DNA of 64,000 bases from Dehalococcoidia bacterium. Its GTDB lineage: Bacteria; Chloroflexota; Dehalococcoidia; Lucifugimonadales; UBA3495. Below are positions 43,412 to 51,403 of this stretch, in pieces. The stretch covers positions 124,001 to 188,000 of the forward strand of contig JAJDTP010000005.1 in NCBI GenBank assembly GCA_022827095.1, given 5' to 3'. Both the position numbers and the translations under genes were made by a program. The notes under the pieces are model-generated. The model saw only the letters and a list, made by a program, of their open reading frames with translations. It was not told where the DNA came from and searched no databases. How positions within the stretch are numbered: the first letter of the stretch is position 1; each line of letters begins with the position of its first letter.

Positions 43412-43447
43412 AGCAGGGTCAAAGTTTACGCGACGAATTGCTCGGAC

Positions 43448-43453
43448 AGTATA
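43448..43453 (-). promoter_or_regulatory. Extended -10 promoter element of hisF
   Basis: TGCTATACT on the minus strand, placing the start about 30 bases before the hisF GTG. Identical to the tRNA-Lys element. Confidence 0.65.
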
Positions 43454-43498
43454 GCATCCGCCGCTACTGCGACCGATTTGCGCACTTGATCGAAATTG

Positions 43499-43527
43499 TT
43501 GCCGGGCACACGTCGGGCATCTATGAT
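43499..43527 (+). promoter_or_regulatory. Promoter of the HbpS-like gene
   Basis: -35 TTGCCG (43499-43504), 17-base spacer, -10 TATGAT (43522-43527), 48 bases before the ATG. Confidence 0.65.
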
Positions 43528-43575
43528 GTTGCACTGATCAACGGCCCCAGGCCGATTGCACACAGGAGGCAAAAC

Positions 43576-43971
43576 ATGGCAATCTCACTCGCAGACAGCA
43601 ACCGGATCATGGCGGCGGCCATCGCCCAGGCAAACGAACTCAACATCAAGATCAGCGTCGCCGTGGTGGACGCCGGCGGTCGGCTCATCGGCGTGCAGCG
43701 CATGGACGGAGCGATCTGGGCGTCGGCCTATGGCTGCCAGGGCAAAGCGGTCGCGTCGGCCGCCTTCGGACGACCCAGCGGCGAGATGCAGGACCGGGCC
43801 ACGGCCCCCACGCCGGCCGGCATCCGGGAGCGCTCCGGGTCTGAGATGATCTTCGGCCAGGGCGCGGTGCCCATCGTGCAGGACGGCGCTGTAGTCGGAG
43901 CCTGCGGTGTCGGAGGCGGCACCAGCGAGGAAGATGAGCAATGCGCAGCCGCCGGAGCCGCGGCGTTGTGA
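43576..43971 (+). CDS. GlcG/HbpS family heme-binding-like protein
   Basis: 131-residue protein of the GlcG/HbpS group. Signature ISVAVVDAGGRLIGVQRMDGA near residues 27-47, GKAVASAAFGRPSGEM near 55, and the C-terminal GACGVGGGTSEEDEQCAAAG. AGGAGG lies 6 bases before ATG 43576; the longer upstream frame crosses the promoter. Members bind heme or corrinoids, or are of unknown role in glycolate and diol operons; none is evident here. Confidence 0.88.
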   Translation: MAISLADSNRIMAAAIAQANELNIKISVAVVDAGGRLIGVQRMDGAIWASAYGCQGKAVASAAFGRPSGEMQDRATAPTPAGIRERSGSEMIFGQGAVPIVQDGAVVGACGVGGGTSEEDEQCAAAGAAAL

Positions 43972-44000
43972 TTCCTGACCCTGCCTAGTAATCCCTTGGT

Positions 44001-44053
44001 CCGCCGGCGGACCGGGCATGGAGATACATGCTCGGGCCGTCGGCGGGTTTTTT
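44001..44053 (+). terminator. Rho-independent terminator of the HbpS-like gene
   Basis: Long stem pairing 17 of 20 positions between CCGCCGGCGGACCGGGCATG and CATGCTCGGGCCGTCGGCGG, then TTTTTT. Confidence 0.85.
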
Positions 44054-44768
44054 AGGGCACCAGCGCCAATACGCAAGCCGGGCTACCGCTGCCGCCCACC
44101 AAAGGCAGGCGCCCGATGACCAGTGTCGCCCCGGTGGCCGGCAATCGGTCCAAATTGTTCAGGCACTCCAGTACCAGGGCGGGTTTGCTCAGCGCCGCCC
44201 TGCTCGCCTCGAGATCGGGGTCTCGCCCGGCATCGACGCCGTGGGTGTCGGTCCCGATGCCGGTTGCGCCTCGTTCGTCGAATACGAACGACACCGCCTC
44301 TGGCGCGAACCCGGGGGTGTGCATCAGGCCGTCGTCGCCCAGGTTGATGAACCGTTCCGGTTCGTCCCAATATCGGCGCCAGCCGGTCAGCAATAATACC
44401 GTTGAACCCGCTGCGATCTTGCCGTGCCTTCGCTCCCAATCGGCGATCTCCGCCACCGTCAGCACATGGTCCGGATCTATCCCCGCGCTGGTGCGACAAT
44501 CGATCACCGCGGCCGGCGTAATCAGGGTTTCAGGCGAGATGCTGTCCGGCCCCGAGCCCCGATCGAAAATCGCTGATGGCGTCGAAATGTGCGTGCCGCT
44601 GTGCTCCCCCATGCTGAACCGTCGCAGGAAATAACCTTCGGCTGCGAGGCTGGCCGTCGTTTCGAATTGCACCGGTGGGTCTCCCGGCCAGAGGGGAATG
44701 CCCGGCTTGATCGGATGTGTCAGGTCGACCACCCGGCGAAAGGAAATAGTCCTCTTCGATTGCTCCAT
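44052..44768 (-). CDS. Cyclase family protein (kynurenine formamidase-like)
   Basis: 238-residue metal-dependent hydrolase of the cyclase/kynurenine formamidase fold. RVVDLTHPIKPGIPLWPGDPP at the N-terminus and GEHSGTHISTPSAIF near residue 55 (HxGTHxDxP motif with Asp changed to Ser) are diagnostic; the C-terminal part has IGTDTHGVDAG near 170. Start ATG 44768 chosen over an upstream in-frame codon for similarity. Substrate unknown; the S for D change at a metal-ligand position is worth noting. It follows a small unknown gene by 16 bases. Confidence 0.83.
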   Translation of the reverse strand: MEQSKRTISFRRVVDLTHPIKPGIPLWPGDPPVQFETTASLAAEGYFLRRFSMGEHSGTHISTPSAIFDRGSGPDSISPETLITPAAVIDCRTSAGIDPDHVLTVAEIADWERRHGKIAAGSTVLLLTGWRRYWDEPERFINLGDDGLMHTPGFAPEAVSFVFDERGATGIGTDTHGVDAGRDPDLEASRAALSKPALVLECLNNLDRLPATGATLVIGRLPLVGGSGSPACVLALVP

Positions 44769-44784
44769 GGTTGCCAACGGTTGC

Positions 44785-45093
44785 TCAGGCCGCGGCCCGC
44801 AACGTGCGGCGCGCCGGCGGTGGCTCACCGCCTCGCATCATCGCCGGAATCATTCCCCGCATGTTCTCCAGGTGCTTGTCGACCCAGACCATGGCATCGG
44901 GAAAGCTGCGAGTTGCGCCGAGCTCGGTCAGCTGGCCGAACCCGTTGCGGCCGTAGATCACGTAGCAAATCGACGGGACCTCTCCGTGGATGAGGTATCC
45001 CCGGTAGGATATTCGCCGTCCGCCCGCCGGGATGCGGGAAGTGGCTACGGCGTGGGTGGCGTCGATGATGCCGTTGCGGGTGTCGGTGCTCAT
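44785..45093 (-). CDS. Hypothetical protein
   Basis: 102-residue protein, not recognised. A central beta-rich stretch (RRISYRGYLIHGEVPSICYVIY) is followed by a helix (SFPDAMVWVDKHLENMRGMI) and an Ala/Arg/Pro-rich tail. No signal peptide or membrane segment. ATG 45093 has AGGAG about 7 bases upstream and a consensus-like promoter at 45140-45167, which supports it as a real gene. It ends 16 bases before the cyclase gene. Confidence 0.65.
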   Translation of the reverse strand: MSTDTRNGIIDATHAVATSRIPAGGRRISYRGYLIHGEVPSICYVIYGRNGFGQLTELGATRSFPDAMVWVDKHLENMRGMIPAMMRGGEPPPARRTLRAAA

Positions 45094-45139
45094 TTCTACT
45101 CCTGCCGCGCTGGTTGCAGCGCATTTGTGTTGAGCGCAT

Positions 45140-45167
45140 GTTCTAACAAACACCTGTTCTATGTCAA
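45140..45167 (-). promoter_or_regulatory. Promoter with a LexA-like palindrome in the spacer
   Basis: Minus-strand -35 TTGACA (45162-45167), 16-base spacer, -10 TAGAAC (45140-45145). The spacer contains GAAC-AGGT-GTTT (one base off a GAAC-N4-GTTC operator). Serves the hypothetical gene at 44785-45093. Confidence 0.5.
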
Positions 45168-45224
45168 CAACCGGGCTGTCGGATTTTCGGATTTTTGTTC
45201 CAATTGTTTCCCCTGTTGGCAATA

Positions 45225-45249
45225 CAAAAGGCCGGCGATGTCGCCGGCC
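45225..45249 (-). terminator. Rho-independent terminator of hisS
   Basis: 9-bp stem GGCCGGCGA/TCGCCGGCC with a two-base centre, followed on the minus strand by TTTTGTATT; 28 bases past the hisS stop. Confidence 0.85.
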
Positions 45250-45277
45250 CAATTTTCGTTCGGGTGAACCCACTGCC

Positions 45278-46537
45278 TTATCCCACGCTGGCCTGCTGCA
45301 GGAACCGCTCGACCGATACGGTTTCCTGGCTGGAGGTTCCCATGTCCCGAACGACCACGGTCGAGTCCCGGACCTCATCATCGCCGATGATCACAGTCGC
45401 CTCAACGCCCAATGCGTTGGCCTGGCGCATCTGCCCACGCAAGGCGCGGCCGCCGTTGGCAAGGATCGCGCCGACCCCGGCGTTGCGCATCCGGCTGGCG
45501 AGCCGAACGCCCTCGACCCGGGCGTCCTCGCCGATCGTCGCAATCAGGTAGCGCGGGGAGGGCTCATCAGGAACCGGGGTTTCGGCCCGCCGCAGGTTGA
45601 GCGCCAGTCGCTCGATGCCGCTGCCGAATCCGATTCCGGGCGTGGGCCGGCCACCCAACTGTTCGATGAGCCCGTCATACCGCCCGCCGCCGCAGATCGT
45701 GGACTGCGCGCCTTCCACTGCCGGCTGGATCTCGAACACCGTGCGCGTGTAATAGTCCAGGCCCCTGACCAGCCGGTGGTCCACCCGGTAGGGTATGCCC
45801 GTCGCGTCCAGATACGAGCGCACCCGGTCCCAGTGGGTCTGGCAATCGGCGCTGAGGCACTCCACTGACTTCGGAGCCTCCTCGCCCAGCCCCCGGCACG
45901 TCTCTACCTTGCAGTCCAGCAGTCTCAGGGGGTTGCGCTCCAGCCGCTGCCGGCAGTCCGGGCAAAGGTTGCTGGTGTGCTTCTGGTAGTAGGACTTGAG
46001 GGCGCGAATGTACTCCGGGCGACTCTGCGCGTCGCCGATGCTGTTGATCAGCAGTGTGATGTCCGACAGGCCGATGTCGTGCACGAACGTCCAAGCAAGC
46101 TCGATGACCTCCGCGTCTACGGACGGGTCGCCGTCGCCGATGGCCTCCACTCCAAACTGGTGGTGCTGCCGGAACCGCCCCGCCTGGGGTCGCTCGTAGC
46201 GAAACACCGGGCACAGGTAGTACATCCGTACCGGCTGCGCCTGGTTGTGCATCCCGTGTTCCAGGTAGGCGCGGCACACCGGTGCCGTTCCCTCCGCCCG
46301 GAGGGTCAAGTGGTCGCCGCCCCGGTCCTCGAAGACGTACATCTCCTTTTCTACAATGTCCGTTCCCTCGCCCACGCCTCGCATGAACAGGCCGGCGTCC
46401 TCGAACATCGGGCTGTCGATCCGGCCGTAGCCAAACCGCCGCGCCACGTCCGTCGCATGACCCTCGATGTAACGCCAATACTTTTGCTCTGTGGGCAGTC
46501 GGTCGGCGGTGCCCCGCGGGGCTTGAAAGGTTGGCAT
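45278..46537 (-). CDS. hisS: Histidyl-tRNA synthetase
   Basis: 419-residue class II synthetase. Motif 1 region near FQAPRGTADRLP, motif 2 LRAEGTAPVCRAYLEHG and YYLCPVFRYERPQAGRFRQHHQFGVE, the histidine-A motif LVRGLDYYTRTVFEI near 255, motif 3 GIGFGSGIERLALNL near 300, and the C-terminal anticodon-binding domain. Full length. A small membrane-protein gene lies 48 bases upstream on the same strand. Confidence 0.96.
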   Translation of the reverse strand: MPTFQAPRGTADRLPTEQKYWRYIEGHATDVARRFGYGRIDSPMFEDAGLFMRGVGEGTDIVEKEMYVFEDRGGDHLTLRAEGTAPVCRAYLEHGMHNQAQPVRMYYLCPVFRYERPQAGRFRQHHQFGVEAIGDGDPSVDAEVIELAWTFVHDIGLSDITLLINSIGDAQSRPEYIRALKSYYQKHTSNLCPDCRQRLERNPLRLLDCKVETCRGLGEEAPKSVECLSADCQTHWDRVRSYLDATGIPYRVDHRLVRGLDYYTRTVFEIQPAVEGAQSTICGGGRYDGLIEQLGGRPTPGIGFGSGIERLALNLRRAETPVPDEPSPRYLIATIGEDARVEGVRLASRMRNAGVGAILANGGRALRGQMRQANALGVEATVIIGDDEVRDSTVVVRDMGTSSQETVSVERFLQQASVG

Positions 46538-46585
46538 GGCGTAGTCAGCGCTCCATTGGTGTCGCTTGGTAGATGGCCCACTGGA

Positions 46586-46966
46586 TCAAGAGTGATCGTT
46601 GGTTTCGCCAAACAGGACCTTTTCGGCTTCCGGTGACAGGGTCACGCCCTTTTCGGCAAGCTCCCGTTTTATGCGATCTCGTTCAGCCTGCCGGCCTTCT
46701 TCAAGCAGTTCTTGTTGCCAGGCTTCTCGCCATCTCTTGTATTCCTTGTAAGCCGAGAAAACCATCTTGATCCCCGAGTAGAAAACCAGCGCCGTGGGAA
46801 ACAGCAGGGCCATCCCCGCTATTATCACCCCGTTTTCCTGTTCGGTCAGCCCTTTGAAAAATCCAACTACCGGCCAGCCGCCGCGGTGGTCGCAACGAGC
46901 AATGGCGGACGCCATTATGATGCTTGCGCTGACCGATATTGACCCCTCAACGAACGGCCACGGCAC
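46586..46966 (-). CDS. Small membrane protein with cytoplasmic coiled coil
   Basis: 126-residue protein, not recognised. One strongly hydrophobic segment (about 46-66, VIIAGMALLFPTALVFYSGI), then a basic/charged helix (YKEYKRWREAWQQELLEEGR) running to the C-terminus. The GTG at 46964-46966 is a plausible start: GGAG lies 9 bases upstream and TGATATACT (-10 at 46986-46991) shortly before. Internal ATG codons are alternatives. Location upstream of hisS suggests cotranscription. Confidence 0.62.
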   Translation of the reverse strand: MPWPFVEGSISVSASIIMASAIARCDHRGGWPVVGFFKGLTEQENGVIIAGMALLFPTALVFYSGIKMVFSAYKEYKRWREAWQQELLEEGRQAERDRIKRELAEKGVTLSPEAEKVLFGETNDHS

Positions 46967-47037
46967 GCCGCCGGGCTCCTTTCGCAGTATATCACCCGAC
47001 GATCCTCTGCGATTTCCGGGTCTTCGCTAGTCCCGCC

Positions 47038-48288
47038 TCATGCCTTGCCTTCGGCTTCCAGCTGAGCCAGTTCATCCGGCGTCAGCCCGCCGATGCTGCA
47101 AAGCACGTCTCGATTATGCTGGCCCAGCGTCGGCGGCGGATTCACGGGCGTGCCCACGCATCCAGTTAGCTGCACGGGCGTGTTCACCGTCCGGAAGGAG
47201 CCCCCGTAGGTGTCCCCGCTGTCCACGAACATGTTCCGCGTTTCCAGGTGCGGGCAGCTGTCCAGATCGGCGGCATCTTGGACAATGCCCATGGAAAACC
47301 CGCAGCCCAGCAGGTGCTGGTTCAACTCCCGCTTCGGGATGTGCTGGGACCATTCCTCGATGGCCGGCACGATGTGGCTGGAGAAAAACGGGCCGGTGAC
47401 GCCCCGTCCCAGGTAGCGCGGGTCATCCGCCAGTTCGGGACGCCCCACCAAATCCCACATCGCCCGCCACTTGTCGTCGGCATCGCCGGCGCCGGCCAAT
47501 ACCACGTACCCGTCTGACGCCCGCAGCGTGAGTTGCGCTGAGAACATGTTCTCGCGGGCCGTGGTGGTCACCTGCCCGGTGGATTGGAACAACGGCATGC
47601 TGCTGGTGGTGTGAGCCGCCATGCAGTCGTACATCGACATGTCCACGTGCTGCCCGCGGCCGGTCTTGCGCCGCGACTCCAACGCCAGCATCACGCCCAG
47701 CGCGGCCCATACCGCCGGCACAGAATCGCCCATGTTGTCGCCCACCATTTGGGGCCCGCTCTCCGGCGTCCCTGTTGTCACCATCCAGCCGCCCATCCCC
47801 TGTACGCACGGGTTGTTGGCCGGCCAATTGGAGTAGGGTCCGCGTAATCCGTCGCTGTCCCCGTAGCCCGATATGCTCGCGTACACCAGCCCGGGGTTGA
47901 TCTCGCTGAGCCGCTCGTAGTTGAAACCAAGACGTCCCATGGCGCCCGGCCCCCAGTTGTCCAGTAGCACGTCTGATACCCGGAGCATGTTTTCGAAAGC
48001 GCGTTTGCCGACCGGGTCTCTCAGGTCCAGGGATACGCTTTTCTTGTTGCGGTTGACCCCAAGGTAGCGCGCGCTGATCTGCGAGCCGTCCGGACCCTCC
48101 ACGAAAGGCTCGTTCCTGCGCGCCTGGTCTCCGGAGCCCGGCCGTTCGATCTTGATCACCTCCGCTCCCATGTCCGCCAGGATCATGGAGCAGAACGGCC
48201 CGGCTACGATGTGCGTTGCATCGAGCACGCGCAGGCCTTCCAGTGGCAGCGGTTGCAGGTTTGGTCCAGCGTTGGCAGATGAGGTCAT
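47038..48288 (-). CDS. CoA transferase family III (CaiB/BaiF)
   Basis: 416-residue family III CoA transferase, which moves CoA between carboxylic acids through an aspartyl intermediate. N-terminal LEGLRVLDATHIVAGPFCSMILADMGAEVIKIE-type block near residues 16-48, SVSLDLRDPVGKRAF near 84, and the candidate catalytic Asp in VGDNMGDSVPA near 184 with GQHVDMSMYD downstream. ATG 48288 is chosen. No obvious partner enzyme is adjacent, so the acid substrate is unknown. Confidence 0.9.
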   Translation of the reverse strand: MTSSANAGPNLQPLPLEGLRVLDATHIVAGPFCSMILADMGAEVIKIERPGSGDQARRNEPFVEGPDGSQISARYLGVNRNKKSVSLDLRDPVGKRAFENMLRVSDVLLDNWGPGAMGRLGFNYERLSEINPGLVYASISGYGDSDGLRGPYSNWPANNPCVQGMGGWMVTTGTPESGPQMVGDNMGDSVPAVWAALGVMLALESRRKTGRGQHVDMSMYDCMAAHTTSSMPLFQSTGQVTTTARENMFSAQLTLRASDGYVVLAGAGDADDKWRAMWDLVGRPELADDPRYLGRGVTGPFFSSHIVPAIEEWSQHIPKRELNQHLLGCGFSMGIVQDAADLDSCPHLETRNMFVDSGDTYGGSFRTVNTPVQLTGCVGTPVNPPPTLGQHNRDVLCSIGGLTPDELAQLEAEGKA

Positions 48289-48458
48289 GATCTTGCTCCG
48301 TCCCCGTTCAAGGCATGAAACAGCGCCACGTTGATGCGCTCGCCGCAACTATAAGCCATCAACCGCTCGCGCGCACCGTGACGGTGTCCAGCCTTGGGAC
48401 CTTGGAGTGTCGCCGCCCGTGCTGACGCCGGCCGCCGCCGGCTCCGCGTCTCGCGTGG

Positions 48459-49457
48459 CTAGCGCGACCTCTCGCGGATATAGTCGACCATTTCCAGTAG
48501 CGAGCGTCGCGGAGCACAGTCCGGCAGGTCGTCCAGGGCGGCAGCGGCTTGAGCGCAGTAGTCACGGATCACCGCGAAGCAATCGGGCACGATGCTGGAA
48601 CCATCTATCATGTCCAGCGAGTTCTGCAACAAGCCGTCAACGTCCGAGCCCCCGTTGGTGATGGACGCGAATAGCCGGTCTATCGGGTGGTCGTTGGGAA
48701 ATCGTTCCATCAGCATGATGGTGGGCAGCGTCAGCACCCCTTGCAGCAGGTCGTTGCCCACGGGTTTGCCGATTTCGCTGGCATCGCCCTGGATGTCCAG
48801 CAGGTCGTCGACGATCTGGAACGCCATGCCCACGTTGTATCCATAGCGGCGCAGTGACTGCACCTGGTTCTCCGGCGCACCGCTGAGGACCGCGCCGGTT
48901 TCGGCGGAGGTGCAGAACAACGATGCCGTTTTGCGGTAGATGCGCTCATCGTACAGGCGGCGGGCTTTGGACGGGTCGAAGGTGGTGAAAAACTCGATGA
49001 GTTGCCCGCTGGCCAGTTCCATGATTGTTTCCGAAAACCGGCGAATGACCCGCACCACTCCCGTATCGCACACGAACGTAGCGGACGTGGCGAACAGGTA
49101 GTCCCCCAGCAGCACCGCGACGTGATTGCCGTACATCTTGTTGATGGTCGGCTTGCCTCGCCGCAGGCCAGCGTTGTCCACGGTGTCGTCGTGGATCAGG
49201 GTCGCCAGATGCAGCAACTCCACTGCCGCCGCCATGATCAGCGACCGTTTCCGCTCGTGCTCGTGGAATTCCGCCGCCAGCAGAGTCAGCGCCGGGCGTA
49301 CCCTCTTGCCTCCCGAACGCAGGGCGTAGTCCAGGAGTGGGTCCAGGTCGGCGATGTCGGTTTGGCAGAGCTCGTGCAGCTGCTCTTCGACCTGGGCCAG
49401 CTGGTCGACTACCGGAGCGTAGATCGATACGGTTTGCAGGTCCAGCCCGGTCTGCAC
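48459..49457 (-). CDS. Polyprenyl diphosphate synthase
   Basis: 332-residue trans-isoprenyl diphosphate synthase extending prenyl chains with IPP. First Asp-rich motif in LIHDDTVDNAGLRRGKPT near residue 90, second in FQIVDDLLDIQGD near 215, with GGKRVRPALTLLAAE near 50. Probably makes the quinone side chain or the undecaprenyl-type precursor; chain length cannot be read from sequence. GTG 49457 with GGAG upstream is chosen as start; the longer frame overlaps metG. It follows metG by 26 bases. Confidence 0.9.
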   Translation of the reverse strand: MQTGLDLQTVSIYAPVVDQLAQVEEQLHELCQTDIADLDPLLDYALRSGGKRVRPALTLLAAEFHEHERKRSLIMAAAVELLHLATLIHDDTVDNAGLRRGKPTINKMYGNHVAVLLGDYLFATSATFVCDTGVVRVIRRFSETIMELASGQLIEFFTTFDPSKARRLYDERIYRKTASLFCTSAETGAVLSGAPENQVQSLRRYGYNVGMAFQIVDDLLDIQGDASEIGKPVGNDLLQGVLTLPTIMLMERFPNDHPIDRLFASITNGGSDVDGLLQNSLDMIDGSSIVPDCFAVIRDYCAQAAAALDDLPDCAPRRSLLEMVDYIRERSR

Positions 49458-49483
49458 GGTGGATCGCTCCGGAACCGGCGGGA

Positions 49484-51169
49484 TCAGGCGGAGACGCCCA
49501 ACTGGCCGGCTTCCTGCTCGGCCACCGCGTCGTCCAGCTTGGTGTAGAGGTTCGACGGGTTCCGGAGCATGGCTCCCGGCTTGATAGCTCCGACCAGCGC
49601 GTCGAAGTCCCATGGATCGTCGGTGACGTCACCGTCAAATCCGAGGAACCCGTGCAGCTTCTGGCTGGTGAACGGGAGATACGGCGCCAGCATCACTTTC
49701 AGGCAGTTGAGCACCTGAATGGTCGTGCCGAGCGAGCGGGCGGCATGCGCGCGGTCTTCCTTGATCGCCTGCCATGGGGCCCTGGCGTCGAGATACCGGT
49801 TGCACTCCTGCGCTAGACCGAAGGCCTGGCTGATTCCCGCACGGAACCGTGTGTGCGCCAGGCTATCGTCAACCGCTGTCATCGCCTCACGGGCCGTGCT
49901 CAGCAGCCGGAGTTCCATGTCATCGGGAGCCGCCGCTTCCAGGGGCACCTGGCCGTCGAAATTGCGGTAGGTGAAACGCAGCACCCGATTCACCAGGTTG
50001 CCGTAGGTGGCCACCAGTTCGTCGTTGTTGCGTCGTACAAACTCGCTCCAGGTGAAGTCGGTGTCCCCGCTCTCCGGCATGTTGATCGACAGCAGGTAAC
50101 GCAGCGGATCGGGGTCGTACCGGTCCAGGTAGTCCGGCACCCACACCGCCCAGTTCTGGCTCGTGGAAAACTTGAGGCCTTCCAAGCTCAGGAACTCGTT
50201 GGCCGGCACGTCGTAGGGCAGGTTCAGGCCACCGTACCCCATCAGCATGGCCGGCCAGATGATGCTGTGAAAGGGTATGTTGTCCTTGCCGATGAAGTAA
50301 TAGGACCGCGCCTCGCCGTTCTTCCAGTAGTCCTGCCACCCGTCGGCGTGCTCGTTTTGGGAAGCCCATTCCACGGCCGCCGAAAGGTATCCGATCACGG
50401 CCTCGAACCACACGTAGATGCGCTTTTCCTCGTAGCCTTCCATAGGCAACGGAACGCCCCAGGTCAAATCACGGGTGATCGCCCGGTCTTTCAGCCCGCC
50501 CTGCAGGAAACTCCGCGTCCCGTTGGCCACGTTGGGACGCCAGTGATGTTGCTGGTTGATCCACTCCAGCAACGGCTCCTGGAAGGCGGAAAGCTTGAGG
50601 AAGAAGTGCTCCGAATCCCGAAACGCGGGCGTGTCACCGCAGATGCTGCAATACGGCTTCACCAGATCGATCGGGTCCAGCGTATGACCGCAGTTGTCGC
50701 ACTGGTCTCCTCGAGCCCGCACGTTGCCGCAGTGTGGACACGTTCCCTCCACGTACCGGTCCGGCAGGAAGCGGTCGCATCCCGAGCAGTGGGCCAGAAG
50801 CATTGTGTCGGGGTAGATGTAGCCCTTTTCCTTCAGCCTCAGGAAAAAGTCCTGCACCACCTCCTGATGGTTTTCGGTGTGCGTGGAGGTGAACAGGTCG
50901 AAGGAAATGCCAAGCCGTTCCCACGTATCAAGGAATTGTGCGTGGTAACGTTCCAGCACTTCCTGCGGTTCCACGCCCTCCTGGTCGGCACGGATGGTTA
51001 TGGGCGTGCCGTGGGCGTCGGAGCCGGATACCATCAGCACATCGTTGCCCTTCATGCGGTGATAGCGGGCAAAAATATCGGCGGCGAGGTAGCAGCCGGC
51101 GACGTGTCCCATGTGTAGCGGGCCGTTGGCGTACGGCCACGCGACACCTATCAAGATGCGCTCGGGCAC
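49484..51169 (-). CDS. metG: Methionyl-tRNA synthetase
   Basis: 561-residue class I synthetase. HIGH motif YANGPLHMGHVAG at about 13-25. A zinc domain with two CxxC knuckle pairs (CSGC...CPHC, CDNC...CSIC) near 125-180. KMSKS-equivalent GLKFSTSQNWAV near 320, the variant loop seen in archaeal-like enzymes. Helical anticodon-binding domain at the C-terminus; the tRNA-binding domain of the longest MetG forms is absent. Upstream is an extended -10 element. Confidence 0.96.
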   Translation of the reverse strand: MPERILIGVAWPYANGPLHMGHVAGCYLAADIFARYHRMKGNDVLMVSGSDAHGTPITIRADQEGVEPQEVLERYHAQFLDTWERLGISFDLFTSTHTENHQEVVQDFFLRLKEKGYIYPDTMLLAHCSGCDRFLPDRYVEGTCPHCGNVRARGDQCDNCGHTLDPIDLVKPYCSICGDTPAFRDSEHFFLKLSAFQEPLLEWINQQHHWRPNVANGTRSFLQGGLKDRAITRDLTWGVPLPMEGYEEKRIYVWFEAVIGYLSAAVEWASQNEHADGWQDYWKNGEARSYYFIGKDNIPFHSIIWPAMLMGYGGLNLPYDVPANEFLSLEGLKFSTSQNWAVWVPDYLDRYDPDPLRYLLSINMPESGDTDFTWSEFVRRNNDELVATYGNLVNRVLRFTYRNFDGQVPLEAAAPDDMELRLLSTAREAMTAVDDSLAHTRFRAGISQAFGLAQECNRYLDARAPWQAIKEDRAHAARSLGTTIQVLNCLKVMLAPYLPFTSQKLHGFLGFDGDVTDDPWDFDALVGAIKPGAMLRNPSNLYTKLDDAVAEQEAGQLGVSA

Positions 51170-51208
51170 GGTTACCCTCCATGTTCCGATGAGTGAAATC
51201 GCAACCCA

Positions 51209-51214
51209 ATTCTA
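51209..51214 (-). promoter_or_regulatory. Extended -10 element of metG
   Basis: TGCTAGAAT on the minus strand, 39 bases before the metG ATG. No clear -35. Confidence 0.55.
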
Positions 51215-51403
51215 GCATAACGCGTGCTTGGCCTACGTGGGGATGATGCGCTCCGGGTGGCGTTATTCTGCGAGTCGGCGGCGAGGTGTTGTCCGGCCCG
51301 TTCCAAGGGGGCGGCGCATGCTGGTTTGCCGCCGTCGATGCGGTAAAATACGGGCCATCCCTTCACCTTGCGTTACGTTCGCCTGACGCAGGCAGGACTG
51401 CCC

